Shown piece by piece: positions 1 through 5,679 of a DNA stretch of 5,700 bases. The translations under genes were made by a program, and so were the position numbers. Numbering within the stretch: position 1 is the stretch's first letter; each line of letters begins with the position of its first letter. Under the pieces are notes generated by a model that worked only from the letters and a program-made list of their open reading frames with translations, searched no databases and was not told where the DNA came from. This stretch comes from Pseudomonas sp. (GTDB lineage Bacteria; Pseudomonadota; Gammaproteobacteria; Pseudomonadales; Pseudomonadaceae), in contig JAURXE010000483.1 of assembly GCA_030654635.1 (NCBI GenBank), positions 1-5,700 of the forward strand, in the 5' to 3' direction.

Positions 1-306
1 CAGCCAACGCTCGCCGGCGGGGTTAGCCACAGGTTCCAGTTGGCCGAATTCGCTCTTGTCGATCAGCACTTCCAGCCGCGCTTGGGCGTTGTATTCGCAA
101 AAGCGCAGCTGGAGCCGGGTGCCCGCTGGCAGTTGAATACCCTGCTCAGCGTGCAAAGCGACGCGGCTGCGGTAGTCGTGAAAAGTGCTGCCGCAGAGCA
201 AGTCAAAATCACCAGCGTGCCAACGTCCAGCCCAGTAACCGCCAAAGCTAAAAATAGCCAGCAAGAGCAGCAACGCCAAGCATTTCAGCCACGTCTGGCG
301 AACCAT
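1..306 (-). CDS. Uncharacterised small exported or membrane-anchored protein, partial (C-terminus beyond the left edge)
   Basis: The frame is open from an ATG at 306 to base 1, giving 102 residues with no stop. AGGAG lies at 317-313, six bases before the ATG, and overlaps nothing but the end of znuA, which stops 12 bases upstream. This close spacing suggests co-transcription with znuA and hence Zur control (inference). Residues 9-25 are strongly hydrophobic (Leu-rich), preceded by R3 and K8 and followed by R28. This fits an uncleaved signal anchor or a signal peptide without an obvious AxA site, with the rest in the periplasm. The remainder is mixed polar and hydrophobic, probably beta-rich, with two cysteines (C38, C70) that could pair in the periplasm, and H30, H43 and H52. 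I do not recognise a family and assign no function. A 60-residue frame at 63-245 on the same strand is a shadow of this one, which has the better start and ribosome site. Confidence 0.82.
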   Translation of the reverse strand, partial: MVRQTWLKCLALLLLLAIFSFGGYWAGRWHAGDFDLLCGSTFHDYRSRVALHAEQGIQLPAGTRLQLRFCEYNAQARLEVLIDKSEFGQLEPVANPAGERWL

Positions 307-318
307 GACGATCTCCTC

Positions 319-1245
319 TTACAAAGGCTGCAGACAATTGACGAGGCCATCGGCCAAATTACTGAGCAACTGCTCGTAACCACTGGCCGTGACCGGCAAT
401 TGGCCGCCCATGGCATCCAGTTCGGCCAGGGTTACCGGCAAGCCGGCGCTCAGGGTTTGCGCCAACCGCGGGCGCAGTGGCGGCTCGCTGAATACGCAGC
501 TCGGGCCGGCGGCCTGCAGCTGCTCGCGCATCTGCGCCACGTGCTGGGCGCCCGGCTGCACTTCGCTGGCGACGCTAAACACACCTAAATGCTTAAGGCC
601 GTAAGCGGCCTCGAAATAGTCGAAGGCTTCGTGGAAGACAAAATACGGCTTGCTCTTAACTCCAGCCAGGCGGCTTTTCAGCTGTTGATCGAGGGTTTTC
701 AAGCGCGCCGTGAAGGCCTGCAGATTGGCCTGATAACTGGCGGCGTTGGCCGGGTCGGCGGCGCTCAAGTCAATGGCCATCCGCGTGGCTATCACCTGAG
801 CATTGGCCGGCAGTAACCACAGATGGGCGTCCAGGGTGCCGGCGCGATGGTCGTGGTCGTGCTCGGCGGCCGGTGCGACAGGCGGGTGATCGTGCTCGGC
901 GGCATGTTCATCTTCGCCAAAATGCCGCAGCTGCAAGCCGGGCAGATCTTGCACGGCGATGCTAGGCAGGCGGCGAGCGGCCAGTACCCGCGGCAGAAAG
1001 CCTTCCATGTCCGGGCCGATCCAATAGAGCAACTCAACCTCTTGCACCCGCCGCACATCGGAAGGCCGCAGCGCATAGTTATGCGCCGAAGCGCCGGGCG
1101 GCAGCAGCACTTCGGGGCTGGCGATACCGTCTTGCACGGCGGCGGCGATCAACTGCAGCGGTTTGATGCTGGTGAGCAGGCGCACCTCGGCGCTGGCACC
1201 GATGGCAAAGCAACTGAGAAAAAGGCCAAACAAGAGACGGGACAC
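319..1245 (-). CDS. znuA: High-affinity zinc ABC transporter, periplasmic zinc-binding protein ZnuA
   Basis: Captures zinc in the periplasm and delivers it to the ZnuB permease. The 308-residue length is normal for the cluster A-I (ZnuA/TroA) family. The start is a GTG with AGG nine bases upstream (1257-1255); no in-frame ATG lies further up. Residues 1-19 form a signal peptide ending in ASA before E20. Expected zinc ligands are visible: H55 in the GASAH motif, H141 in DAHLW, H205 in FHEAFDYF and D277 in AELDAMGG. A His/Asp/Glu-rich loop spans about 111-133, as in ZnuA proteins, where it is thought to gather zinc. C250 and C304 match the disulfide pair known from E. coli ZnuA. It is divergent from zur across a Zur operator and is followed closely by a small exported-protein gene. 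The His-rich loop and the zur-znuCB context argue for zinc rather than manganese. Confidence 0.96.
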   Translation of the reverse strand: MSRLLFGLFLSCFAIGASAEVRLLTSIKPLQLIAAAVQDGIASPEVLLPPGASAHNYALRPSDVRRVQEVELLYWIGPDMEGFLPRVLAARRLPSIAVQDLPGLQLRHFGEDEHAAEHDHPPVAPAAEHDHDHRAGTLDAHLWLLPANAQVIATRMAIDLSAADPANAASYQANLQAFTARLKTLDQQLKSRLAGVKSKPYFVFHEAFDYFEAAYGLKHLGVFSVASEVQPGAQHVAQMREQLQAAGPSCVFSEPPLRPRLAQTLSAGLPVTLAELDAMGGQLPVTASGYEQLLSNLADGLVNCLQPL

Positions 1246-1272
1246 GAAAGAACACCTGCGCAGGAAGCTCGG

Positions 1273-1295
1273 AAAGCGTTATAGAATAACGTCTC
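1273..1295. promoter_or_regulatory. Zur operator in the znuA / zur divergent promoter region
   Basis: The core GTTATAGAATAAC (1278-1290) is a perfect inverted repeat, GTTAT-AGA-ATAAC, extended by a C/G pair to 1277-1291. Against the 23-base gammaproteobacterial Zur consensus centred on 1284, the core differs at one position (A at 1285) and the flanks match in part. It sits 28 bases before the znuA start and 23 bases before the zur start. The AT-rich core also supplies the only -10-like hexamers here: TAGAAT (1282-1287) for zur and TATAAC (1283-1278, minus strand) for znuA. No good -35 element was found for either. Zinc-loaded Zur bound here should block both directions, repressing znuA and zur-znuCB when zinc is plentiful. 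Box identity rests on consensus and context; the exact promoters are inferred. Confidence 0.87.
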
Positions 1296-1301
1296 TTCAT
1301 C

Positions 1302-1311
1302 CAGACGTCTG
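1302..1311. repeat. 10-base perfect palindrome in the zur leader
   Basis: CAGACGTCTG is a perfect palindrome seven bases before the zur ATG and just outside the Zur box. Its inner eight bases equal the enterobacterial MetJ box, AGACGTCT. ACGTCT also occurs at 1289-1294, so the hexamer is repeated directly 16 bases apart. No Shine-Dalgarno-like sequence lies between the palindrome and the ATG. Function is unknown and chance is possible. Confidence 0.4.
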
Positions 1312-1317
1312 CCGCCC

Positions 1318-1818
1318 ATGCTTAAGCCCTATACCGCCAAAGCCCCGCTGGCCTGTTTACCCCACGATCATTCGCACTGTGTCAGCAGCGCGCTGGCCGA
1401 GGCTGAGGCCGTCTGCGCGCAACGCGGTGTGCGTCTGACCGCCCTGCGCCTGCGGGTCTTGGAGCTGGTTTGGCAGAGTCACAAGCCGCTTGGCGCCTAT
1501 GACATTTTGGCCGTACTAACTGAGGCCGATGGCCGCCGCGCCGCCCCGCCGACCGTTTATCGGGCACTGGATTTTCTCCAGGAAAACGGCCTGGTGCATC
1601 GCATCGCTTCATTGAATGCCTTCGTTGGCTGCAATCAACCCGAACACCCCCATCAGGGCCAATTTCTGATTTGTCGGCAATGCCACACCTCGATTGAGCT
1701 GGAGCAAAGCAGCATCAGCCAGGCGATTGTCAGCAGCGCCGCCAAGGTTGGCTTTAAGGTCGAAGGCCAGACGGTGGAAGTGCTCGGTCTGTGCGCCAGC
1801 TGCCAGGTGCAGGCATGA
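1318..1818 (+). CDS. zur: Zinc uptake regulator Zur (Fur family; Np20 in P. aeruginosa)
   Basis: Zinc-sensing Fur-family repressor of 166 residues. The N-terminal winged helix spans about 25-98, with the recognition-helix signature [12 protein letters not shown] at 76-87. The C-terminal dimerisation and metal domain follows. All eight metal ligands expected from E. coli Zur are present at matching spacing: the structural site C119, C122, C159, C162 (two CxxC pairs), and the regulatory site H94, C105, H112, E127. An N-terminal extension carries C13, H16, H18, H20 and C21, a possible extra metal-binding patch. The ATG at 1318 is the only plausible start, since no ATG, GTG or TTG follows in the first 25 codons. 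It has no clear ribosome site, so translation may be weak. The stop overlaps the znuC start (ATGA), so repressor and transporter are co-transcribed and presumably autoregulated through the box at 1273-1295. All eight ligands and the znu context exclude Fur or PerR. Confidence 0.96.
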   Translation: MLKPYTAKAPLACLPHDHSHCVSSALAEAEAVCAQRGVRLTALRLRVLELVWQSHKPLGAYDILAVLTEADGRRAAPPTVYRALDFLQENGLVHRIASLNAFVGCNQPEHPHQGQFLICRQCHTSIELEQSSISQAIVSSAAKVGFKVEGQTVEVLGLCASCQVQA

Positions 1819-2588
1819 GCGACGCACTGATCCGCCTCGAGGGCATTTGCGTCGGTTTCGGCGGCCAGACGGTGTTGCAGGACGTGCAACTGAGCGTTAA
1901 CGCCGGCGAAATCGTCACCCTGATTGGCCCCAACGGCGCCGGCAAAACCACCCTGGTGCGCGCCGTGCTCGGCCTGCTCAAACCCGACAGCGGCAGCCTC
2001 TGGCGCCAGCCAAAACTGCGCATCGGTTATATGCCGCAAAAGCTCCAGGTGGATGCCACGCTGCCACTGTCGGTACTGCGCTTCTTGCGCCTAGTGCCTG
2101 GCGTCGACCGTCCACGGGCCTTAGCGGCCCTGGAGGAAGTTGGCGCCACCCAGGTGATCGACAGCCCTCTGCAGAGCATTTCCGGTGGCGAGCTGCAGCG
2201 TGTGCTGCTAGCCCGTGCGTTGCTGCGCGAACCAGAACTACTGGTGCTCGACGAGCCGGTGCAGGGGGTCGATGTCGCCGGCCAAGCGGAGTTGTACAGC
2301 CTGATCACCCGCCTGCGCGACCGCCACGGCTGCGGCGTGCTGATGGTCTCCCACGACCTGCATCTGGTGATGAGCACCACCGATCAGGTGATTTGCCTGA
2401 ACCGCCATGTCTGCTGCTCCGGCCACCCGGAGCAGGTCAGCAACGACCCGGTATTTGTCGAGATGTTTGGCGAAGACGCCAAGAGCCTGGCCGTCTACCA
2501 CCACCGCCACGACCACGGCCATGACCTGCATGGCAGCGTGGTACTGGGCAAACCCCATGTACACGGAGCCGACTGCAAACATGGCTGA
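1815..2588 (+). CDS. znuC: Zinc ABC transporter, ATP-binding protein ZnuC
   Basis: Cytoplasmic ATPase that powers zinc import through ZnuB. It has 257 residues from the ATG at 1815, which overlaps the zur stop in an ATGA junction; an upstream in-frame GTG at 1791 would add only eight residues inside zur and is less likely. ABC motifs are all intact: Walker [10 protein letters not shown] at 38-46, Q-loop Q75 in GYMPQ, signature SGGEL at 123-127, Walker B LLVLDEP at 142-148, D153 in the D-loop region and H180 in the switch. The last 29 residues (229-257) are His-rich, with nine His from H229 to H256, and could bind zinc near the membrane. The protein matches the manganese/zinc (ABC-3 partner) ATPase group, and its place between zur and znuB fixes it as ZnuC. 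The end overlaps the znuB start by eight bases, implying translational coupling. Confidence 0.96.
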   Translation: MSDALIRLEGICVGFGGQTVLQDVQLSVNAGEIVTLIGPNGAGKTTLVRAVLGLLKPDSGSLWRQPKLRIGYMPQKLQVDATLPLSVLRFLRLVPGVDRPRALAALEEVGATQVIDSPLQSISGGELQRVLLARALLREPELLVLDEPVQGVDVAGQAELYSLITRLRDRHGCGVLMVSHDLHLVMSTTDQVICLNRHVCCSGHPEQVSNDPVFVEMFGEDAKSLAVYHHRHDHGHDLHGSVVLGKPHVHGADCKHG

Positions 2589-3369
2589 TTTTCTGCTCAA
2601 TGCCTTGCTGGCCGGTTTGGCCCTGGCACTGGTGGCCGGGCCGCTGGGCTCCTTCGTAGTCTGGCGGCGGATGGCCTATTTTGGCGATACCCTGTCCCAC
2701 GCCGCCCTGCTCGGAGTGGCCATCGGCCTGCTGCTGGATGTCAGCCCAACCCTGGCGGTAACCCTCGGCTGCCTGTTGCTGGCCCTGCTATTGGTGACCT
2801 TGCAACAACGCCAACCGCTGGCCGCCGACACCCTGCTGGGCATTCTGGCACCGAGCACATTGTCGCTGGGCCTGGTGGTGCTGAGCTTCAACCGCGAGGT
2901 GCGCATCGACCTGATGGGCTACCTGTTCGGCGACCTGCTGGCGGTTGGTCCGACGGACCTGCTGTGGATTGTCGGCGGTTGCGCTCTGGTATTGCTGACA
3001 CTGGTGGCGCTGTGGCGACCGCTGCTGGCGATCACCGTGCATGAACAACTGGCTCAGGTTGAAGGCCTGCCGGTAGCGGCGCTGCGCCTGTGCCTGGTGC
3101 TGCTGATTGCTCTGGTGATTGCCCTGGCGATGAAAATCGTCGGCGTGCTACTGATCACCTCCTTACTGATCATTCCGGCGGCGGCAGCCCAGCGCCATGC
3201 CCGCAGCCCCGAGCAAATGGCCGTGACCGCCAGCGCGCTCGGCGTAGTCGCAGTCTGCGCCGGCCTGAGCCTGTCGTGGTTTCAAGACACCCCGGCCGGG
3301 CCGTCGATTGTGGTGGCCGCCGCCACGCTGTTTTTGCTCAGCCTGGCCATCCCGAAACGCCGTGCCTAG
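2581..3369 (+). CDS. znuB: Zinc ABC transporter, inner-membrane permease ZnuB
   Basis: Membrane channel subunit of the zinc importer, ABC-3 family. It has 262 residues, essentially the family length. The ATG at 2581 lies inside the end of znuC and gives the usual N-terminus, [12 protein letters not shown]. The frame extends 58 codons further up, but that part lies within znuC and is a shadow. About eight hydrophobic segments are visible, roughly at 5-27, 41-54, 57-74, 84-103, 125-145, 166-186, 188-203 and 216-257 (the last is probably two). The conserved ABC-3 stretch [12 protein letters not shown] at 34-45 carries D36 and H40, followed by SPTLAVTLG. It ends in a short basic tail, PKRRA. It is the last gene of the zur-znuC-znuB operon; a large inverted repeat begins at its stop codon. 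Confidence 0.96.
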   Translation: MADFLLNALLAGLALALVAGPLGSFVVWRRMAYFGDTLSHAALLGVAIGLLLDVSPTLAVTLGCLLLALLLVTLQQRQPLAADTLLGILAPSTLSLGLVVLSFNREVRIDLMGYLFGDLLAVGPTDLLWIVGGCALVLLTLVALWRPLLAITVHEQLAQVEGLPVAALRLCLVLLIALVIALAMKIVGVLLITSLLIIPAAAAQRHARSPEQMAVTASALGVVAVCAGLSLSWFQDTPAGPSIVVAAATLFLLSLAIPKRRA

Positions 3370-3412
3370 CGGGCGGTGGGAAAACTACTGCGCTCGGTTA
3401 TGCGGCCCGCTA
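3367..3412. repeat. 8-base perfect inverted repeat at the end of znuB
   Basis: TAGCGGGC (3367-3374, which includes the znuB stop) is perfectly complementary to GCCCGCTA (3405-3412), with 30 bases between. It could form a stem just after the operon and help end or stabilise the znu transcript. It has no T-run after it, and the loop is long, so it is not a classical intrinsic terminator. Confidence 0.4.
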
Positions 3413-3443
3413 AGCAACCCTCGCAGCTCCCTACCTGCCAGGT

Positions 3444-3472
3444 TTGGTCTGCCGCCGCGCGCGGTGTAGACT
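3444..3472 (+). promoter_or_regulatory. Candidate sigma70 promoter for the downstream exported-protein gene
   Basis: TTGGTC (3444-3449) and TAGACT (3467-3472) stand 17 bases apart. They match the -35 consensus at three of six and the -10 consensus at four of six positions. The -10 lies 34 bases before the ATG at 3507. The optimal spacing and position make this the best candidate in the 137-base gap after znuB, but the -35 is weak. Confidence 0.4.
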
Positions 3473-3490
3473 TGCGCGTTTTTTGCGCAA
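3472..3490 (+). repeat. Small hairpin in the leader of the exported-protein gene
   Basis: TTGCGC (3472-3477) pairs perfectly with GCGCAA (3485-3490) around a 7-base loop of mostly T. It sits at the likely transcription start and 16 bases before the ATG. There is no trailing T-run, so it is unlikely to be a terminator. It may be an operator-like palindrome or a leader hairpin; no protein is suggested by the sequence. Confidence 0.35.
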
Positions 3491-3506
3491 AATGAGACCC
3501 GCCGCA

Positions 3507-4373
3507 ATGAAGTCGTTCGCTTCCCGTTATCTAGCTCTACTTTTGGTTTCACTTTTGACCGTCGCCGGCAGCGGCGCTGCCTTGGCTGTCGACGACGAAT
3601 TGCCGGTGGATGACCTGGTCAGCGCCTTTCGCAGCCTCGACCAGAGCCTCAGCAACGGCCAACTGCAACAGGCCGAAAGCCAGCTCGGCAGCCTCAAGCA
3701 GCGCGCCGCAGGCGACACTCGACTCGAGCAATACCAACGGCAACTTGCTGAGAACTACCTGCTACAGGGGCAAAGCGCACTGCAAAAAGGCGATTTGAAT
3801 GCCGCCACCGCCGCCCTGACTCATGCCCGCAGCTTGCTGCCCCAAGCGCCAGCACTCACCAGCGGCTTGGACAGCGCCATCAGCAGTGCCCGCGCCACTG
3901 AACTGGCCAACGCCGAGAAAGCCAAGGCTACCGCCCAACAAGCCGCGGCTAAAGAGGCCGCCGCCAAAGCTGAACAAGCCCGCCAGTTGAAACTGACCGC
4001 CGAACGCCAGACGGCGTTGAAAAAAGCCGCCGCCGAACAAGCCGCCAGCGTGCCTGTGGTGGCTGCCGCGCCAGCTCAGCCACACGCCAAACTGATCAAA
4101 CCGGACGCCGCCAGCAGCGCCATCGGCATGCCGATGCTGGACGAAGAGGATCGCGACGCGTTGCGTAAACTGCTCGATAGCGTCGCCAGCGACGTGGTCA
4201 ACTTTAATTGCGCCGTCAGCGTTGAAGTGCGCCAAGGCAAAGACTTCCCTTGGGTTGCCGCGCTGCTGTCAGCGCGGGTGAAAAAGCTCAACCCCAACTT
4301 CAATCTGCAGCTGCAGCAAGTACTTAACCCGCAGCAAGCGCCGCAACTGGTGCTGACCCCGAAGAAAGGCTAA
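3507..4373 (+). CDS. Uncharacterised exported protein with TPR-like and Ala-rich coiled-coil regions (resembles PA5502 by position)
   Basis: Function unknown. The ATG at 3507 gives 288 residues beginning with a good signal peptide (1-27, cleavage after GAALA, before VDD). Another in-frame ATG at 3492 would add five residues ahead of it, and neither has a strong ribosome site; GAGA at 3494-3497 slightly favours 3507. Residues 37-67 and 81-114 look like helical repeats. The second has a TPR-like pattern, with an ENYLLQGQSALQKGDLNAA stretch ending near a proline at 112. Residues 125-196 are rich in Ala, Lys, Glu and Gln, with spacing typical of a coiled coil, much like a TolA-type linker. A short Ala/Pro hinge follows (about 197-210), then a separate C-terminal domain (about 215-288) with one Cys (C233 region) and hydrophobic strands. 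It lies alone between znuB and metN with a possible promoter of its own. From memory the same slot in P. aeruginosa holds PA5502, also without a known role. An envelope scaffold or adaptor is a guess only. Confidence 0.86.
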   Translation: MKSFASRYLALLLVSLLTVAGSGAALAVDDELPVDDLVSAFRSLDQSLSNGQLQQAESQLGSLKQRAAGDTRLEQYQRQLAENYLLQGQSALQKGDLNAATAALTHARSLLPQAPALTSGLDSAISSARATELANAEKAKATAQQAAAKEAAAKAEQARQLKLTAERQTALKKAAAEQAASVPVVAAAPAQPHAKLIKPDAASSAIGMPMLDEEDRDALRKLLDSVASDVVNFNCAVSVEVRQGKDFPWVAALLSARVKKLNPNFNLQLQQVLNPQQAPQLVLTPKKG

Positions 4374-4375
4374 GC

Positions 4376-4397
4376 CGCGAGCAATCATCTGCTCGCG
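4376..4397 (+). terminator. Perfect 8-base hairpin just after the exported-protein gene, possible terminator
   Basis: CGCGAGCA (4376-4383) and TGCTCGCG (4390-4397) pair perfectly around the 6-base loop ATCATC, starting two bases after the stop codon. Position and GC-rich stem suit a transcription end. The downstream sequence, ATTAGAACTT, has no proper T-run, so a rho-independent terminator would be weak; mRNA 3' end protection is an alternative. Confidence 0.5.
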
Positions 4398-4415
4398 ATT
4401 AGAACTTGGCTACGT

Positions 4416-4443
4416 CCCTGATTGCGCCCTAGGCTTATCAGGG
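4416..4443. repeat. 7-base inverted repeat with competing pairings
   Basis: CCCTGAT (4416-4422) pairs with ATCAGGG (4437-4443) around 14 bases. An alternative GCCCT/AGGGC pairing (4426-4430 with 4440-4444) and a further GGGCT/AGCCC pair (4441-4445 with 4456-4460) share the same bases. It lies between the likely end of one transcript and the start of the next; its function is not evident. Confidence 0.4.
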
Positions 4444-4509
4444 CTAGGCCGCTGCAGCCCTGGCGCTTAGCCGCAACACCTCAAGCTATAAGCTTAGATC
4501 GGCAAAGTT

Positions 4510-4538
4510 TTGGCGCGTTTGCGGGCGCAGGGTAAACT
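4510..4538 (+). promoter_or_regulatory. Candidate sigma70 promoter for metN-metI
   Basis: TTGGCG (4510-4515) and TAAACT (4533-4538) are separated by exactly 17 bases, each matching consensus at four of six positions. Transcription would begin near 4545, giving a leader of about 125 bases before the metN start. This is the best match in the gap, but it is inferred from sequence only. Confidence 0.45.
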
Positions 4539-4594
4539 GCCCGGCTTTGTGCCGACCCGGCGCCTAAAAAGCTATGTACCCCACCGGCGCGCGC

Positions 4595-4617
4595 CGCAGC
4601 CTCATTACCAGGCTGCG
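4595..4617 (+). repeat. Perfect 8-base hairpin in the metN leader
   Basis: CGCAGCCT (4595-4602) pairs with AGGCTGCG (4610-4617) around a 7-base loop, CATTACC. It lies 54 bases before the metN start and downstream of the candidate promoter, so it would form in the leader RNA. No T-run follows. It may be part of a regulatory leader or a protein-binding palindrome; I do not recognise it as a SAM or other known riboswitch. Confidence 0.45.
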
Positions 4618-4651
4618 ACCCTGCAACACATAACGGGTACAACGCCTAAAC

Positions 4652-4666
4652 AAACCCACAAGGTTT
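4652..4666 (+). promoter_or_regulatory. metN ribosome binding site inside a small inverted repeat
   Basis: AAGG at 4660-4663 is eight bases before the GTG at 4672 and helps decide that start. The same bases belong to AAACC (4652-4656) and GGTTT (4662-4666), a 5-base inverted repeat with a 5-base loop, so the site could be partly hidden by pairing. The stem is weak (two GC pairs), and its effect is uncertain. Confidence 0.4.
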
Positions 4667-4671
4667 ATCCC

Positions 4672-5679
4672 GTGATCGAATTTCAGCGCGTGCACAAGAC
4701 CTACCCCGTCAATGGCCGCGACATCAGCGCCCTGCAACCGACCGACCTGCACATCGCCCGCGGCGAAGTGTTCGGCTTGATCGGCCACTCCGGCGCCGGC
4801 AAAAGCACCTTGCTGCGGCTGATCAATCGCCTCGAAGAACCTTCGGGCGGACGGATTATCGTCGACGGTATCGATGTCACCGCGCTCAACCCGGAAGGCT
4901 TGCGGCAGTTCCGTCAGCAAGCCGGGATGATCTTCCAGCACTTCAATCTGCTCGCAGCCAAAACCGTGGCGGCCAATATCGCCTTGCCGCTGAAACTCGC
5001 CGGCAAGCTCAACGCCAGCCAGATCGCCGCCCGAGTCGAGGCCTTGCTGGCCCGGGTTGGCCTGACGGAGCACGCTAACAAATACCCAGCCCAACTCTCT
5101 GGTGGGCAAAAGCAACGGGTCGGCATCGCCCGTGCGCTGGCCACCGAACCGAAGATTTTGCTCTGCGACGAGGCCACCAGCGCCCTCGACCCGCAGACCA
5201 CCGCCTCAGTGCTACAACTGCTGGCCGAGATCAACCGCGAACTGAACCTGACCATAGTGCTGATCACCCACGAGATGGATGTGATCCGCCGGGTCTGCGA
5301 CCGGGTGGCGGTGATGGACGGCGGCGTAATAGTCGAACAGGGGCCGGTGGCCCAGGTGTTTTTGCACCCGCAGCACCCGACCACTCGCAACTTCGTGCTG
5401 GAGTCCGAGCAGGTCGACGAAGACGGCCAAGCCGATGATTACCGCCATGTGGCCGGCCGGATCTTGCGCCTGACCTTTCAGGGCGAGGCCACCTACGCGC
5501 CATTGCTGGGCAGCGTGGCGCGGCAAACCGGAGTCGATTACAGCATCCTCGCCGGGCGTATCGACCGGATCAAAGACAATCCTTACGGCCAGCTGACATT
5601 GGCGCTGACCGGTGGCGACGTCGAGGCCGCACTTGCCTGCTTTGTCGCCGCCGATGTGCACCTGGAGGTGCTGCGTTAA
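4672..5679 (+). CDS. metN: Methionine ABC transporter, ATP-binding protein MetN
   Basis: ATPase of the MetNIQ importer for L- and D-methionine, acting on the inner face of the membrane. The GTG start gives 335 residues, close to the family length, and the usual N-terminus ([10 protein letters not shown]). The frame continues 54 codons further up to a TTG, but that part has no family resemblance. Motifs: Walker [10 protein letters not shown] at 38-46, Q-loop Q89 in IFQHFNLL, signature LSGGQ at 142-146, Walker B ILLCDEA at 162-168, D173 in SALDP and switch H200 in THEMD. About 258-335 form the C-terminal NIL domain, an ACT-like fold that in E. coli MetN binds methionine and inhibits transport when methionine is high, so feedback on activity is expected here. 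It is followed directly by metI, sharing one base. The NIL domain separates it from other polar amino acid ATPases. Its structured leader may add regulation. Confidence 0.96.
   Translation: MIEFQRVHKTYPVNGRDISALQPTDLHIARGEVFGLIGHSGAGKSTLLRLINRLEEPSGGRIIVDGIDVTALNPEGLRQFRQQAGMIFQHFNLLAAKTVAANIALPLKLAGKLNASQIAARVEALLARVGLTEHANKYPAQLSGGQKQRVGIARALATEPKILLCDEATSALDPQTTASVLQLLAEINRELNLTIVLITHEMDVIRRVCDRVAVMDGGVIVEQGPVAQVFLHPQHPTTRNFVLESEQVDEDGQADDYRHVAGRILRLTFQGEATYAPLLGSVARQTGVDYSILAGRIDRIKDNPYGQLTLALTGGDVEAALACFVAADVHLEVLR

Larger units (their letters stand above)
4374..4671. other. Noncoding, structure-rich gap between the exported-protein gene and metN
   Basis: These 298 bases hold no convincing gene. 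A frame open upstream of metN from a TTG at 4510 lacks a ribosome site and continues into metN, so it is probably untranslated leader. Instead the stretch contains four inverted repeats (at 4376-4397, 4416-4443, 4595-4617 and 4652-4666), a candidate promoter at 4510-4538, and a small palindrome-like AAGCT/AGCTT pair at 4483-4495. I recognised no known riboswitch family. Confidence 0.7.

Noticed and set aside
40..588. Plus-strand 182-codon open frame opposite znuA and the left-edge gene
   Set aside because: It is antisense to two well-supported genes, has no recognisable product, and is typical of shadow frames in GC-rich DNA.
823..1284. Plus-strand 153-codon open frame opposite znuA
   Set aside because: Antisense to znuA and runs into the Zur operator; the odd composition reflects the His-rich loop read backwards.
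3444..3506. Longer start for the exported protein (GTG/TTG-type start at 3444 or ATG at 3492)
   Set aside because: The extra residues are Arg-rich and place the signal peptide too far inside; 3507 gives a standard secretion signal. The 3492 ATG cannot be fully excluded.
3762..4235. Minus-strand 157-codon Gly-rich open frame
   Set aside because: Its Gly/Phe-rich content is the complement of the Ala-rich coiled coil of the exported-protein gene, which has a signal peptide and sensible domains.
4511..4525. Possible sigma54 promoter (TGGCGC followed by a GC-rich stretch)
   Set aside because: The required GG and GC pairs are not at the ten-base spacing; the same bases fit a sigma70 promoter better.
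4510..4671. In-frame 54-codon extension of metN beginning at a TTG
   Set aside because: No ribosome site at the TTG, no resemblance to MetN N-termini, composition unlike the gene, and the GTG at 4672 gives the normal family length.
4564..5115. Minus-strand 183-codon open frame opposite metN
   Set aside because: Fully antisense to the intact ABC motifs of MetN, with no ribosome site or family resemblance seen.
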